DNA from: Achaetomiella virescens
Taxonomy: Eukaryota; Ascomycota; Sordariomycetes; Sordariales; Chaetomiaceae
Assembly (NCBI GenBank): GCA_031001845.1
Contig: JARNGD010000022.1
Coordinates: 124,001-188,000, forward strand
DNA: 64,000 nucleotides
Direction: 5' to 3'
The notes beneath the pieces are model-generated. The model was not told where the DNA came from. It did not search any database and saw only the letters and a program-made list of their open reading frames with translations. This document shows positions 23,165-33,499 of this stretch, piece by piece. How positions within the stretch are numbered: the first letter of the stretch is position 1; each line of letters starts with the position of its first letter. Made by a program: the position numbers and the translations under genes.

Positions 23165-23980
23165 CCTGTAAGATTTTGAGCGACCGCGTCTTCGAAGATG
23201 CCCTGAATCGATTGACAACTTGAGACTCGGGAAGTATCTTGGTGGCGGACTGGCGGCTTGGTCTTCAAGGCGCACATGCGCGGTCAAACGGAGCCTTTTG
23301 CGGTCAAGATCGTAGGTTACTCCCTTAGTGCAGGAAAGGAAAAGGAAAAGGAAAAGGAAAAGGAAAAGGACGGTCGGGCCTTGGTACCTGAGACTCTGAC
23401 AGGACCTATCTACCCAGTTCCAGTTCAACCGCCGGCCGCGGACATGCCCCCCGCAACCTGCAAGCTTTCTCTGACGAAGCCGTAACGAGGTCGCAGCCTG
23501 AGGGCTTCACACCTCTTCGCAGCGACACGCAGGTTGTTGGCTGTCTTGGATGAATCGAGTTCAAGTGCAGGGAGATCAATGAGCACCTCAAAAGGGCCAG
23601 CATGGGCGACCAAGAAAGTAAAGTTGACGACGAGATCTACCCAGCCATTATCTACCAGTTTGTTGCTGCGGAAGGCGTCCCCAACGTTGACACCATTCCT
23701 CTCAGCTTGACTCTTTCCACCTCATCGGCTTCATGAATGCCACTCCAACGAGACAAACTAGCCGGGGCAAAGGGGTGCTCGTGGACCTCTCCGATTCTTT
23801 GTCCTATCACGCCGGTAGCACGTCGTGGCGGCCTTCTTACTCTGCGGAGCAGGTGGAGGGCTTCCGCGGCGCCGCGGAGCGCGCTGCACAGCAAGAATCG
23901 TTGGGACGGCGATCCAGGCCGGTCAAGGCCTCCTCGCATCTTCCACCGCATCTTAGGATACATGTACGGGAGCGGCTAGG
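23165..23980 (+). pseudogene. FTA2-like gene remnant (second copy)
   Basis: The plus strand carries, in shifting frames, DFERPRLRRCPESIDNLRLG, KYLGGG, then LVFKAHMRGQTEPFAVKI, followed by DDEIYPAIIYQFVAAEG, LDSFHLIGFMNATPTRQ and RGKGVLVDLSD. This is the order of fungal FTA2-like proteins (kinase-like N-lobe, a YALVYEFI-type strand, LDFFHLIGF, then a W/RGxGVLVDLSDIL block). At least four frame changes and an in-frame stop near 23550 break it. A GGAAAA-type hexamer microsatellite (about 23335-23369) sits in the middle, where the family normally has a structured segment. Unlike the housekeeping genes nearby it seems truly degraded, though sequencing indels may add to this. It lies 0.3 kb from the Mutator-like element. 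Confidence 0.6.
23335..23369. repeat. AAAAGG hexamer microsatellite
   Basis: About five to six copies of an AAAAGG unit lie inside the FTA2-like remnant. The repeat keeps all frames open (Lys-Glu or similar) and probably arose by slippage. Confidence 0.85.
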
Positions 23981-24291
23981 GCAGGTGGGGTTCTGCGCCC
24001 TCTGCCTCCGCGTCTCCCACCCTGGGCCTGTACCAGAGACGATGTTTCCAGTCGAGGAAAGTCCGAAGTTGAGAAGGCCTTTGTGAAGGGTCGAGAAGAC
24101 ACCACATTGCAGCCTGCTTGTGACGCACAAGATAATAAGGACAGGGGAAGATCTATCCGGTACTGTGGAGGTGAAGAGCGGAAATCTCGAGAGTAAGGGC
24201 ATCAGTAATTGACCTCGTCTGAGAGAAGTTTGTAAGACTAGAGCCTTACGGAGTACCACTTCTTTACACAAAAAATGCTCTGATTGGTCCT

Positions 24292-24386
24292 AAAAGGCTC
24301 CTACTAGACTGACGGTCCGTCTCAATTATGTAAGCACAATGATTATATAAGCACCCAAAATATGTATCTATCCGAACTCCAGCCCT
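24292..24386 (+). repeat. Left terminal inverted repeat of the MULE
   Basis: It matches the reverse complement of 26794-26887 over its whole length with scattered mismatches and a few single-base gaps. The best blocks are AAAAGGCTCC, ATTATGTAAGCACA and ATATGTATCTATCCGAAC. Confidence 0.8.
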
Positions 24387-24658
24387 GTTACGGTGGATTG
24401 GGCTCAAAAGTGTAGGGAAAATTGGGAATCTGTGTATTGAGTTGCTTGTTGAAGTCGAAGTAGTTTTGTTGTTGTTGTTGTTGTTGTTGAAGAGGTGGAA
24501 GATGGGCGCAATGGCTACTTAATAGCCATTGCTGGCAACAAAAGCAGGCAAGGGCGGTCTGCAAGTGTGGAAGGTCGCTCCCACAGAAGGTTGCTCTTGC
24601 AACAAGCCCCTTTTCTCCTTCACCACCACCGCCGTCGCTATCGCTATGCCATTGCCAT

Positions 24659-26457
24659 GGCCACCTTCCCAGACGATTGCCTCCCTCCCGAAGCCATATA
24701 CCCCTCCCGGGATGCCTTGTTCGAATCAATCAATTCGTGGGCCAAGCCGAGGGGCTACGCTTTCACTACTCAAAGGTCGACGAAAGAGAAGAATGGTACT
24801 TCTACGGTTATCTACACATGCGACCGATCTCCCGACCCTCCTAGTAGCTTAGTAGGGCGTCAGAGAAGAACGACGACTCGAAAGACGAACTGCCTCTTTT
24901 CATTTCTAGCCAAAGAGACAACTGATGGTGCTGGACTTTGAAGCATCGTCGTGATCAAGCTTTGCCGTATATAACCATGAGCCCAGCCAGCACCCATCTG
25001 CCAGTCCACCAGAGACTCTCCAAAGGCACTTCACAGCTTGCAAGTCTTTCGAATGCTGGCGTTGCACCAAAGGAGATTCAGACCATCGTACGGCAGAGCG
25101 GCTCGCTTGCTATACGGCAAGATATCTACAACCGTATTGCAGATGTACGACGAGGTGCTTGCGAAGGCCAGAGCCCGATTCATGCGCTAGCCAACCAGCT
25201 CGACAAGGAGGGCTTTTGGAGCCGAATCCAATTTGCCCCAGATGGCCGGGTTACAGCAGTCCTCTTTGCGCATCCCGACTCTCTTGGCTATCTTCAAGCA
25301 TATCCTGAGATTCTCCTCCTCGATTGTACATATAAGACGAACAAGTACGGCATGCCTCTCCTGGATATGATCGGCGTTGATGCGGCTCAGCGGTCTTTCT
25401 GCATTGCTTTTGCATTTCTAAGCGGCGAGGCGGAAGAAGACTATATGTCTCTTGAGCGGTTGAGGTCGCTCTACAAGCAATGTAACGCTCCTCTCCCATC
25501 TATTATTCTAACAGATCGCTGTCTTGCAGTCATGAATGCAGCTTCAGCTCTCTTCCCTTCTGCTGCAACGCTCCTCTGCTCTGGCATGCTAATAAGGCAG
25601 TCCTTGCCCGCTGCCAACCAGCATTCTAGAGGCTAAGGAGTGGAAGAGTTCTACGGGTTCTGGCACTCGATTATCAATTCACCAACGGAGGAGACTATCT
25701 TGAACGCCTTCGAGACTTCCAACAACGATACGTTCCTAAGCACCTGAAGAAGTCGGGTATATCAAGGCTACGGCTTATTCCATTCAAGGAGAAGCTGGTT
25801 CGCGCTTGGGTTGACCAGTCAACTCATTTTGGCAATACAGCTACCTCGCGAATTGAGGGGATTTATGCCCTCCTTAAGTCATACCTGAAGAGATCGACAT
25901 TCGACCTTTTCGAAGCCTGGAAAGCAATCCGACTCGCCCTCCTCAACCAACTCTCTGAGTTGCAGTCAATATAGGCAAAGCAACAGACCCGAACACCGCT
26001 CGAGCTTTCAGGGGCCCTCTACGGGGTGGTACGAGGCTGGGTATCGCATGAGGCATTGAGGAAGGTCGAGGAGCAACGGAAGTTGCTCGCGAAGATGGAC
26101 CCCCTCCGTCCCAACTTGTATAGGCACTTTCTCTCGAGTCTATGGGCTCCCATGCTTATACGTATTAGATGCTCGTCGAGGCGAGGCCCTTCTACTCGAG
26201 GATTTCCACTCGCATTGGCATTTGAGGCGTAATGGGACCCCGCAGTTACTTCTGAGCCTCGCCAGCGCATTGAGCCAATTCGGGCTCAGAGCTCACTTCC
26301 AAGGTCGAGCACTAAGCGGGAGCCCAGCCAATTTGAAGCAGTTGAGGCCCAGGCAGTACGGGTACGTCGGGCTCCAAGCCAGTATACGAAGTGCCACGCA
26401 GTTGGCCATACGAGGACATCAAGGGCTTGCCCTTTACGCTATTCAGATGTATTGTAG
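24659..26457 (+). pseudogene. MULE transposase, frame broken
   Basis: The ATG at 24659 starts a FAR1-type N-terminal DNA-binding segment (SRDALFESINSWAKPRGYAF). Next comes the linker found in fungal MULEs (RLSKGTSQLASLSNAGVAP), then the MULE DDE domain with the first Asp in ILLLDCTYKTNKYGMPLLD and the second in SIILTDRCLAVMNAASAL. The third acidic residue should fall in the block RIEGIYALLKSYLKRSTF. The region where the SWIM zinc finger is expected (YGLPC... then EALLLEDFHSHWHLRRNGTP) is altered, and I cannot see the usual Cys-Ser-His. Frame changes occur near 24940, 25585, 25620-25760 and 26100-26250, and there is a stop at about 25970. The end is TAG 26455-26457. It probably encodes no functional protein as read. 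Confidence 0.8.
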
Positions 26458-26793
26458 CTAGCTATAGTAGTTGTAACGGGCTGAGCCCTGTGGTGGCCTC
26501 GGCAACCCTTGGCCAACCCTAACCCATTGGGCACCCCTGCCCCTGAATGTCAACACCAACATCGTGGGCAGCGACCCTCATCGTGCCTGCCCCTTTCGGG
26601 TTGTTGCCTTCCTCTGGTCAGGCAGAGGCCACGTCATCCATTTTGCTGCGCCCTTCCTCTTCTTCCTCGTTCCCTTTCTCTCTTCTTCTTCTCCTTTTCT
26701 TCAAGATTGGATGCACTCGTAGAGTCGTCACCAAATAGTTGCAATACACTCTTGGGACCGTTACAGTAGTAGTAATAGTGGTGAAGGAGGCAA

Positions 26794-26887
26794 GGGGCTA
26801 GGTTCGGATAGATACATATTTGGGTGCATTTATAATCGCTGTGCTTACATAATCAACACGGACCCGTCTCTCTAGTGGGAGCCTTTT
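26794..26887 (-). repeat. Right terminal inverted repeat of the MULE
   Basis: Reverse complement counterpart of 24292-24386. Its outer end is GGAGCCTTTT at 26878-26887. Confidence 0.8.
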
Positions 26888-27134
26888 CAACAGGCTGTGA
26901 TCCGCTGAATCGCCCAAAGTGGAGCGAGGATGTACACAGGACAGATGGAGGCATCTCATCCCCTCGACCCCTCTGGATAGAATTCTCAGATATTGGAACC
27001 CGAATTCGCAGAAATAAAACATCGACTACACTCTATTTTTGGGTTAAAAATCACCGTCACAGAAAACTCAGTCTCTATACCAAAGCCACACTCCCTTTTG
27101 TGCGCCCAACTCGCTCACTCACACCCAACTCAGC

Positions 27135-28071
27135 ATGAGGCCACCATCCCCGCCCCAACAGCAACACCCCCTCTCTGCGGAATTCCGCAACTACCCCTTC
27201 CTCACAGGCGAAGAATTCGCCGAAGTCTGCCACCACCTCGACAGACGCTACCGCCGCCAAGCGACGCTCGGCCCCGTGCGCAGGCAATGGAAACTCCGGT
27301 ATGCTCGGCGCTCAATACGGTTTTTTCGCTGGGACCCGAGTACAACACGTATCTGCAAATCATACGGCCGCTGAATGGCGAGGTAGATGATGGGATCTGT
27401 CGAGGTGTTTGGATGGGTTTTCGTTTGACGATCATCAGACACAGAATGGCATGGAAGTGGACAGCGAGATGATGGAAGCTGAGGAGGCTGACCAGGTGGG
27501 TTTGGCAGTCAGTAGTCTTGCGATGTGTTTATTTCAGATGTCTTACTTCCCACAAGGCTGTCCTGCCCGTTCTTCAACGACCCAGTTTCGGTCATGTTCG
27601 GTACGAGATCCATCTCCATCCAACATACCAAGCGCCCTGCCTGTGGTTCAGCCTACACGACCTCCCCGCCGACGAACAGACTTTGAACATCGACACGGTG
27701 TTCAGGCGACTTGTACCAGACCAGTACAAGGAGGGACTGCGCAGCAGCGTGGGTGGGATAGGCGGAATCTCGGTAACGTATGTCTTCCCACCCTTTGTGC
27801 ATTCTGACATATTGTTTTGCTGCTGCTAGACAGATGGTCAACCGAGCGGTTCTGTAGCGTTACAAGCAGGCAGGTCTAGACTAACAAACCATTCTCCTGC
27901 AGTATCACCCCGTCACAGGCGTCCCTTCCTTTTTTATCCACCCCTGTCTCCTCGGCGAGGCAATGTCGCGCTTTGACTGCTCCAAGGAGAACTACCTCAT
28001 GGTGTGGCTCGGCCTGGTCGGTGGTTGTGTCGGGCTGTGGGTACCCGCTGAGATGGCGCTGGAATCCTAGG
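27135..28071 (+). CDS. ATG10: ATG10, E2-like autophagy conjugating enzyme, frame broken
   Basis: ATG10 transfers ATG12 to ATG5 during autophagosome formation in the cytosol. From the ATG at 27135 the N-terminus reads YPFLTGEEFAEVCHHLDRRY, then LGPEYNTYLQIIRPL and LDGFSFDDHQTQNGMEVDSE. After an intron (about 27496-27557) come HVRYEIHLHPTYQAPCLWFS, IDTVFRRLVPDQYKEGLRSS and GGIGGIS. After a last intron (about 27773-27902) comes YHPVTGVPSFFIHPCLLGEA. The Cys in FIHPC is the expected catalytic thiol. The product ends LWVPAEMALES. Two one-base deletions break the frame, near 27296-27300 and at the G run 27392-27394. The 3' end is 70 bp from the convergent U2B''-like gene. Confidence 0.88.
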
Positions 28072-28140
28072 CCGAGCGGAGGGAATCGGAAAGATGCCCA
28101 CGCAGCTTCCATTACCCATGGTGCTATCATGGGCGGGGTA

Positions 28141-28953
28141 TCATTCGTCATCGCTCTCCTCCTCCATGGCCACGTCCTGGTCACTCTCCTCCTCCTCTTC
28201 CTCCTCTCTCAGCCGCTTGATGCCGCGGCTCTCGGGGGTGCCAGCATCGGCCATGACATGATCGGTGCCGGGTGGCTTGGATGGCAGACCGGGTGCTGTT
28301 GGAGGCGGAGCAGCTGTCGATGACCCAGGCACCGGCGCATTGAAGATGCTCTGCTGCAGGTCGGTCACCTCGACGCGGGCCGCGGTCGAGGCTGTGGGAA
28401 TCTTGAAGGTGCCGTCGAGCTTGGCGATGATGTTGGACTTGGACTTGGCATACGAAATTTTCTATGGCGTGTCAGCAAGCCTGCACATATCGTCTCCAGA
28501 CAGAAGAGCTTACCATCGGACGCCCAAAGAACTCAAACCCGTCTAGTGACCGCATCGCCTGTGTCGCCGTCTGTATATCCTTGTACACGATGTGGGCCTG
28601 GCCGCGCATCTTCATCGTCTTGAGGGCGACGACGTCCAGCACCGCGCCATATGTCGAGAAGAGCATGTAGAGGGCTGTCCTCAGGTCCTCCTTCTGAATC
28701 TTGGCCGACGGGAGATTCGTGACGTAGAGAGTCTGGTTTGGCGGCACCGAGGCCACCTTTGCTGGGAGTCCCGGCGGAGCGCCGCGCGTGCCATCGTCGC
28801 GTTGCTTTGAGTATTTTGAATTGATAAACTCGAGATTCGGCGGTACGGTACTGATTGAGCGTCCAGAGTGCCACGCGATGGAGGGACGGTGGTCGACGTC
28901 GCGTGTCTGTTTGGCGGACGTCGAAGCTAAAAATTGGATCCAGCCGGGCGTCC
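28141..28953 (-). CDS. U1A/U2B''-type spliceosomal RRM protein
   Basis: Nuclear snRNP component that binds a U snRNA loop through an RRM. The minus-strand frame has VPPNQTLYVTNLPSAKIQKE (RNP2 in the strand TLYVTNLP), STYGAVLDVVALKTMKMRGQ and RGQAHIVYKD (RNP1). It continues with ATQAMRSLDGFEFFGRPM, a 52-nt intron (28462-28513) and KISYAKSKSNIIAKLDGTF. A Pro-rich linker and an acidic tail follow, ending MEEESDDE. Only one RRM is present, so it is a single-RRM U2B''-like form rather than the two-RRM U1A. The start is uncertain: the RRM frame has no ATG upstream. The nearest ATG (28953) is in another frame, so an intron or a lost base lies before the RRM. Confidence 0.8.
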
Positions 28954-29125
28954 ATTGTAACAGAGCACACGCCAACGCCAGGGTGTTCGTCTAGCGATGA
29001 CAAGGGCCACCAGCTCCCCGCCATCAACGTCAGCAAACAAGGCAGCTTCCCCGTGAACCTTGACACCTCAACAACATCCAACAAGCGATAGTAGAGAGCT
29101 ACTCCTATCGCGCAAAGACGACAAA

Positions 29126-30322
29126 ATGGCGGCGCCCGAGGTTCACCATCTCTTTCACAATCCGATTGCCGACCACTCGTTCTCGGCCGACCACAAGACG
29201 CTGGCCATTGCGCGCGACACCACCGTCGAGCTCTATGGCAGGGTCGGCAATGCCTTCAAGTTGAAGGACGAACTCAAGGGCCACGACAAGACCGTGACCA
29301 GCGTCGACATTGCGCCCAGCTCGGGTCGCATTGTGACGTGCTCGCAAGGTGCGCCTTTACAGAGCCGAGTTCCACCCATAGCATGTACTGACCGGCCCAG
29401 ACCGCAACGCCCTCGTGTGGGAGCCCACCGCCCAGGGCTACAAGCCGACCCTCGTTCTGCTGCGCATCAACCGCGCCGCCACTTTTGTCCGCTGGTCGCC
29501 GTCCGAGACCAAGTTCGCCGTTGGCTCCGGCGACCGCTTGATCGCCGTTTGCTACTTCGAGCCCGAGAACGACTGGTGGGTGTCGAAGCACCTGAAGAAA
29601 CCCATCCGCAGCACCATCACCACGCTGGCCTGGCACCCCAACTCGGTGCTTCTCGCCGCCGGATCGACGGATGCCCACGCCCGCGTGTTCTCGGCCTTCA
29701 TCAAGGGCGTCGATGCCCGCCCCGACCCCACCGCCTGGGGCGAGAGGCTGCCCTTCAACACTGTCTGCGGCGAGTACATGAATAATTCGGGCGGCTGGAT
29801 CCACTCGGTTGCCTTCTCCCCCAGCGGAGACGCCCTGGCCTATGCCGCGCACGACAGCAGCATCACCGTCGTCTACCCGAGCGCACCCGAGCAGCCGCCC
29901 AAGGCTGTCATTAGCATCAACACGCAGCTGCTCCCTTCCCTTCATGAGCATTCTCTGGAACACAGAGTCTGAGATTATTGCTGCCGGCCATGACTGCGAG
30001 GCTTTCCGCTTCAGGGGCGGCATCCAGGGCTGGGAGCTGGCGGGTGCTCTGCAGCCCAAGGGCCGTCCCGGTCTCGGCGACCAGCGCGAGGAGTCTGCCC
30101 TGAACATGTTCAGGCAGATGGATTTGAAGGGCAAGGTCAAGGATGATACCCAACTCAAGACGGTCCACCAGAACACCATCACAATGATCCGTCCGTATGA
30201 GACACATGGAGACGCTGTGACCAAGTTCAGCTGTAAGTCATGTCCCTCGTGGGAGGTGTTCAGATCACTGACCAGACCCAGCGAGCGGTGTCGATGGGCG
30301 CGTTGTCATCTGGAACGTGTAG
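29126..30322 (+). CDS. ARC40: Arp2/3 complex subunit 1 (ARPC1/p41), WD40 protein, frame broken
   Basis: Beta-propeller subunit of the Arp2/3 complex, which nucleates branched actin at endocytic patches. The ATG at 29126 begins EVHHLFHNPIADHSFSADHK, then GHDKTVTSVDIAPSSGRIVT. An intron (29350-29400) leads to DRNALVWEPTAQGYKPTLVL and NRAATFVRWSPSETKFAVGS. Next come TITTLAWHPNSVLLAAGSTD, GWIHSVAFSPSGDALAYAAH and, after a frame change near 29930-29945, FMSILWNTESEIIAAGHDCE. A final small exon after a 49-nt intron encodes SGVDGRVVIWNV before TAG. These are the family's WD repeats in order. The gene diverges from the U2B''-like gene with under 200 bases between starts. Confidence 0.92.
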
Positions 30323-31125
30323 ATGTATATAGAAACCGCCGTTCTAGTTCGCTCTTTGAACATTGATGCAGAGCCGAGCATCCAAGCTACTCCTCGGCTT
30401 TCCGCCCATCCACTTCGAGTGGAATGCCGCCGCTCGTGAGAAAGTTCTGCTAAGACGTTGCGAGCGTCGTCTTGAAGTATCATAAGCAGGTATTGGATTT
30501 TGGGAGACCCATTGATTCAGGCTCCCATGCCTTACTATTTAACTTGTCCTCGTTGCGGAGACTCTTCTCTACGTCTTGCGTTTGGCCGCCACCATCCACG
30601 CTGGATTGTGTGGTTTGGTACGTGACGGAATTCGGGAAATACGCTTTCACGGCCTCCCATCACTCGCGCGTTTTCTCTCTGTTAAATGGCACCAGAGGTC
30701 AAGTTCGCTGTGGACATGATTGGCCGTCCTAAGCTGTGCCTTCCACTTACATCTCGCATGTCGCACTGCAGCTGCCGAGGTGGGACCATTTTGATCTCAT
30801 CTCGCTCCTCTTCCGTCCGTCATTCCCGCTCACTGAGGGCAAGGGATCGAACCCCACCACCCAGGGGGAGAACTCAGTGATAAGGAGGGGTCTTTCCCGA
30901 AGACAGACGTACGCTTCTTGCTTGGTCTTCTTCATCCGTCGCCCACCATCCGGCCTCCACCGTGACCGTGTGCTCGCCCAAAGCTGCCGTTGGGCATATC
31001 CATTTCGGCATTTGACTCAAGCAGGCTTGCGCGTACAGAATTGTTCTTGACGGATAACCCCAATCTACCATCCGCTGGTGATCGAGTCTTCCGCCATTAT
31101 ACCATAGACGGGCCACCACAGCAAC
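30323..31125. other. Intergenic, upstream of the FAD monooxygenase
   Basis: No recognisable gene. The part nearest 31126 is presumably promoter and leader. Confidence 0.5.
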
Positions 31126-32771
31126 ATGGACATCGCGAACACGGTAGAGGCCAAATCCAGTCCTCTCAAAATCACCATTGTGGGTGCAGGGATTGGTGGT
31201 CTTGCCGCTGCCATTGGCCTTCGACGCAACGGTCATGATGTTCAGGTGCAGCCAGCGCTCTGTCCTGCTCAACGCATTCTGCTGACCCTGGCGCTCAGGT
31301 GTTTGAGAAGGGATATATGCAACTCCCAGACCAGACCGGTGCCGCACTCCACCTCTGTCCCAACGCAAACGGAATTCTGCGCCACTGGGGCGTCCACGCC
31401 GAGAAGTTTGGGGGGAGCCTGATGTCCCGCTATGTTGAGCTGTCCCAGGACGGCACAACGTTAAAGGACCTCGACCTCACCGAATCTAACAAGCGCTGGC
31501 CACACCCCTGGCATCTCGTCCAGCGCGAGGCTCTCCACCAGGAGTTGAAGAGAATCGCGACATCGCTTGAAGGTCCTGGGAAGCCGGTTACGATACTCCG
31601 AGGCGAGCCTGTTGATGGCCTCGATCCGGCTCGAGGGACTATTACTCTACGAACGGGTGGTCCAGAGGTCAAAGGCGACGTCATAATCGGAGCTGATGGC
31701 ATCCGCGTTGGTCACCCAGCCCCCCTTTTCCACGGCCTCCATAAAACATGCTTACGTCGGATGTGCAGTCCACGACGAGGAAATTCATCAAAAACGTCGA
31801 GCCTTTCCCCACAGGGAAAGCAGCCTACAGGTTTGTGATAGAGCGGTCCAAGGCAGAAGAGGATGAGACAACAGCACCGCTGGTTTGTCAGATGGATACC
31901 CTTATCCTATGGTTCGGACAGGACACTCGAATGGTGATGTATCCCTGCAAGAACAACGAGCTGCTCAACTATGTTGGGATACACCCAGCCGCCAAATCCG
32001 AGATGAATTCGCATAATAACCGAACCGGTAAGCACCAATGCGGACCAAAAGCGAGGTATCAGGGAAAATGGATGTACCAGAGCTGACTCTTTTTTAGCCT
32101 GGAATAACTCGGCCACCGTCAAACAGGTGTTAGAAACATACAAGGACTTCGATCCCCGGCTGAAAGCTCTCGTTGGGAAACTCGACGTTGCAAACCACGC
32201 CTACGCCCTGAAGGTTTGGCAGCTAATGGACATGGAGACACTGCCGACCTGGACTTCGGGAAGACTGGCCCTGCTCGGGGACGCAGCCCACCCCTTTTTG
32301 CCGTGTACGTCAAACAGCAACCACCCCCATCCTCCCCGGTGCCGCTAACCCAGCAAAACCAGATCAGGCACAGGGAGCAGCCCAGGCTATCGAAGACGCA
32401 GCAGCCCTGTCCATCGTCCTGCCGCAGGGAACACCGCCCGACGAAGTGCCCGAGCGCTTGAAACTGTACGAGTCGATCCGCGCCGAGCGAGCCCACCGCA
32501 TCCAGGACTACTCGCGCAAGACTGGGCAGGACTGGGTTGACGGTAAGCCCGTTGTGGACAGTACGTCAAACCACGAAGGTCCTAGGGCGATCAACAGAAC
32601 ACTAATAATGCGACGCTTATAGTGCGGGCGTTTGAAGAGTACAACTTCAACCACGACGAGCTCGCCCATTCCGCTGCCGCCCTCAAGCAGTGGGAGATGT
32701 CCAGGAAGCCAGTAGGTCTAGTTTCTGCGTTGATATCCTTCCCCAGCATTTTGCGTGGCAACGGGATCTAA
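31126..32771 (+). CDS. FAD-dependent monooxygenase (salicylate hydroxylase-like)
   Basis: Group A flavoprotein monooxygenase that would hydroxylate an aromatic or similar substrate using NAD(P)H and O2; the substrate is unknown. The Rossmann motif is ITIVGAGIGGLAAAIGLRRN, then VFEK after an intron (about 31243-31291). The middle motif is DVIIGADGIR (the DG motif). After an intron (about 31711-31769) comes TRKFIKNVEPFPTGKAAYRF. The second FAD motif GRLALLGDAAHPFLP runs across an intron into YQAQGAAQAIEDAAALSIVL. The C-terminus reads FEEYNFNHDELAHSAAALKQ. Five introns with good borders read through in frame, so unlike most neighbours this gene looks intact. The stop is placed at TAA 32769-32771, but a GTAGGT after MSRKP could be a further donor, which would change the last residues. 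Confidence 0.85.
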
Positions 32772-33499
32772 CAGCTATTAGCTAGCGTAAGGGGCCTGCA
32801 GAGGAAATCTCTCATAAGCTGACGGGCAGGCTTGGTCATTTTTCGAGGGAGCAGCAAGCGAAACCGCTGCTATGTTGAGCTAGGCCAGTCAGTTTCTGGG
32901 TTGGTTGCGTGGGAATTGGGTATCAAGAGATAATCTTGGGTAGTAGTGATGAAGAGGTACGATGGTAGTCATGAACAAATGAGAATAATCGAGCAATGTG
33001 TCCGTCGAGAGCCTGCAGTGGTCCCCCCAGGAGGAAGAATACAACCCCACACACAGAGGATCAAGGTCAAACTGCTCAATCTAGGAAAAAGCACCGCGCA
33101 ATGGCATTATCCCTACAAGGCTCTAATCTGCCGCTCTGCACACCAAGACAGATATTATCGACAAAAAAAAAAAAAAGTCCGAAGCTGCCGACATCCAACC
33201 CTCCCTTCTCCTACCAACATCCCGTCAATGACCCCTCTCTGTAACACCGTCTCGGGGTATTGTAGTGAACGAAAGTAAGAAAAGAGGAAAAAAGAACTAG
33301 GAGTCATGGCGTCGTAATATGAATGCCCCACTCCAACACCGTCCACCTTGCCGTGCCAGACCATGCCAACGCCGCTGCGCCTAACAGAAACAGAGATCTC
33401 AACAACTACACCTCTGCCCATGGGTGTTCTTTTTCTTATCCTCCTCCAGGGTATAGACCTCCTCCCTTAGATCTCGCCCAATCTTGGCGGACAGGCCAT
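32772..33499. other. Intergenic, convergent 3' ends
   Basis: Between the monooxygenase and the polo kinase, which converge. It contains a 14-A run near 33163-33176. No coding content is recognised. Confidence 0.5.

Larger units (their letters stand above)
24292..26887 (+). mobile_element. Mutator-like DNA transposon (MULE) with terminal inverted repeats
   Basis: A 2.6 kb element is bounded by inverted repeats of about 95 bp (24292-24386 and 26794-26887), which begin AAAAGGCTCC and share TATGTATCTATCCGAAC. Inside is a MULE-type transposase reading on the plus strand. I could not find a matching target-site duplication next to the ends, so the exact termini may be off by a few bases or the flanks may have changed. 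The repeats differ from each other at roughly one base in eight or nine, and the transposase has frame breaks. The copy is therefore either old or its sequence is inaccurate. Confidence 0.8.

Noticed and set aside
24292..26887. RIP mutation of the transposon
   Set aside because: The coding part keeps many GC-rich codons and shows only about one in-frame stop besides the frame changes, rather than the dense C-to-T stops expected of RIP.
24284..26900. Target-site duplication flanking the MULE
   Set aside because: The 8-10 bases outside the two inverted repeats do not match in direct orientation.
30835..30885. tRNA-like T-arm (minus-strand GGTTCGATCC)
   Set aside because: The T-stem does not pair properly, and no acceptor, D or anticodon stems can be folded around it.
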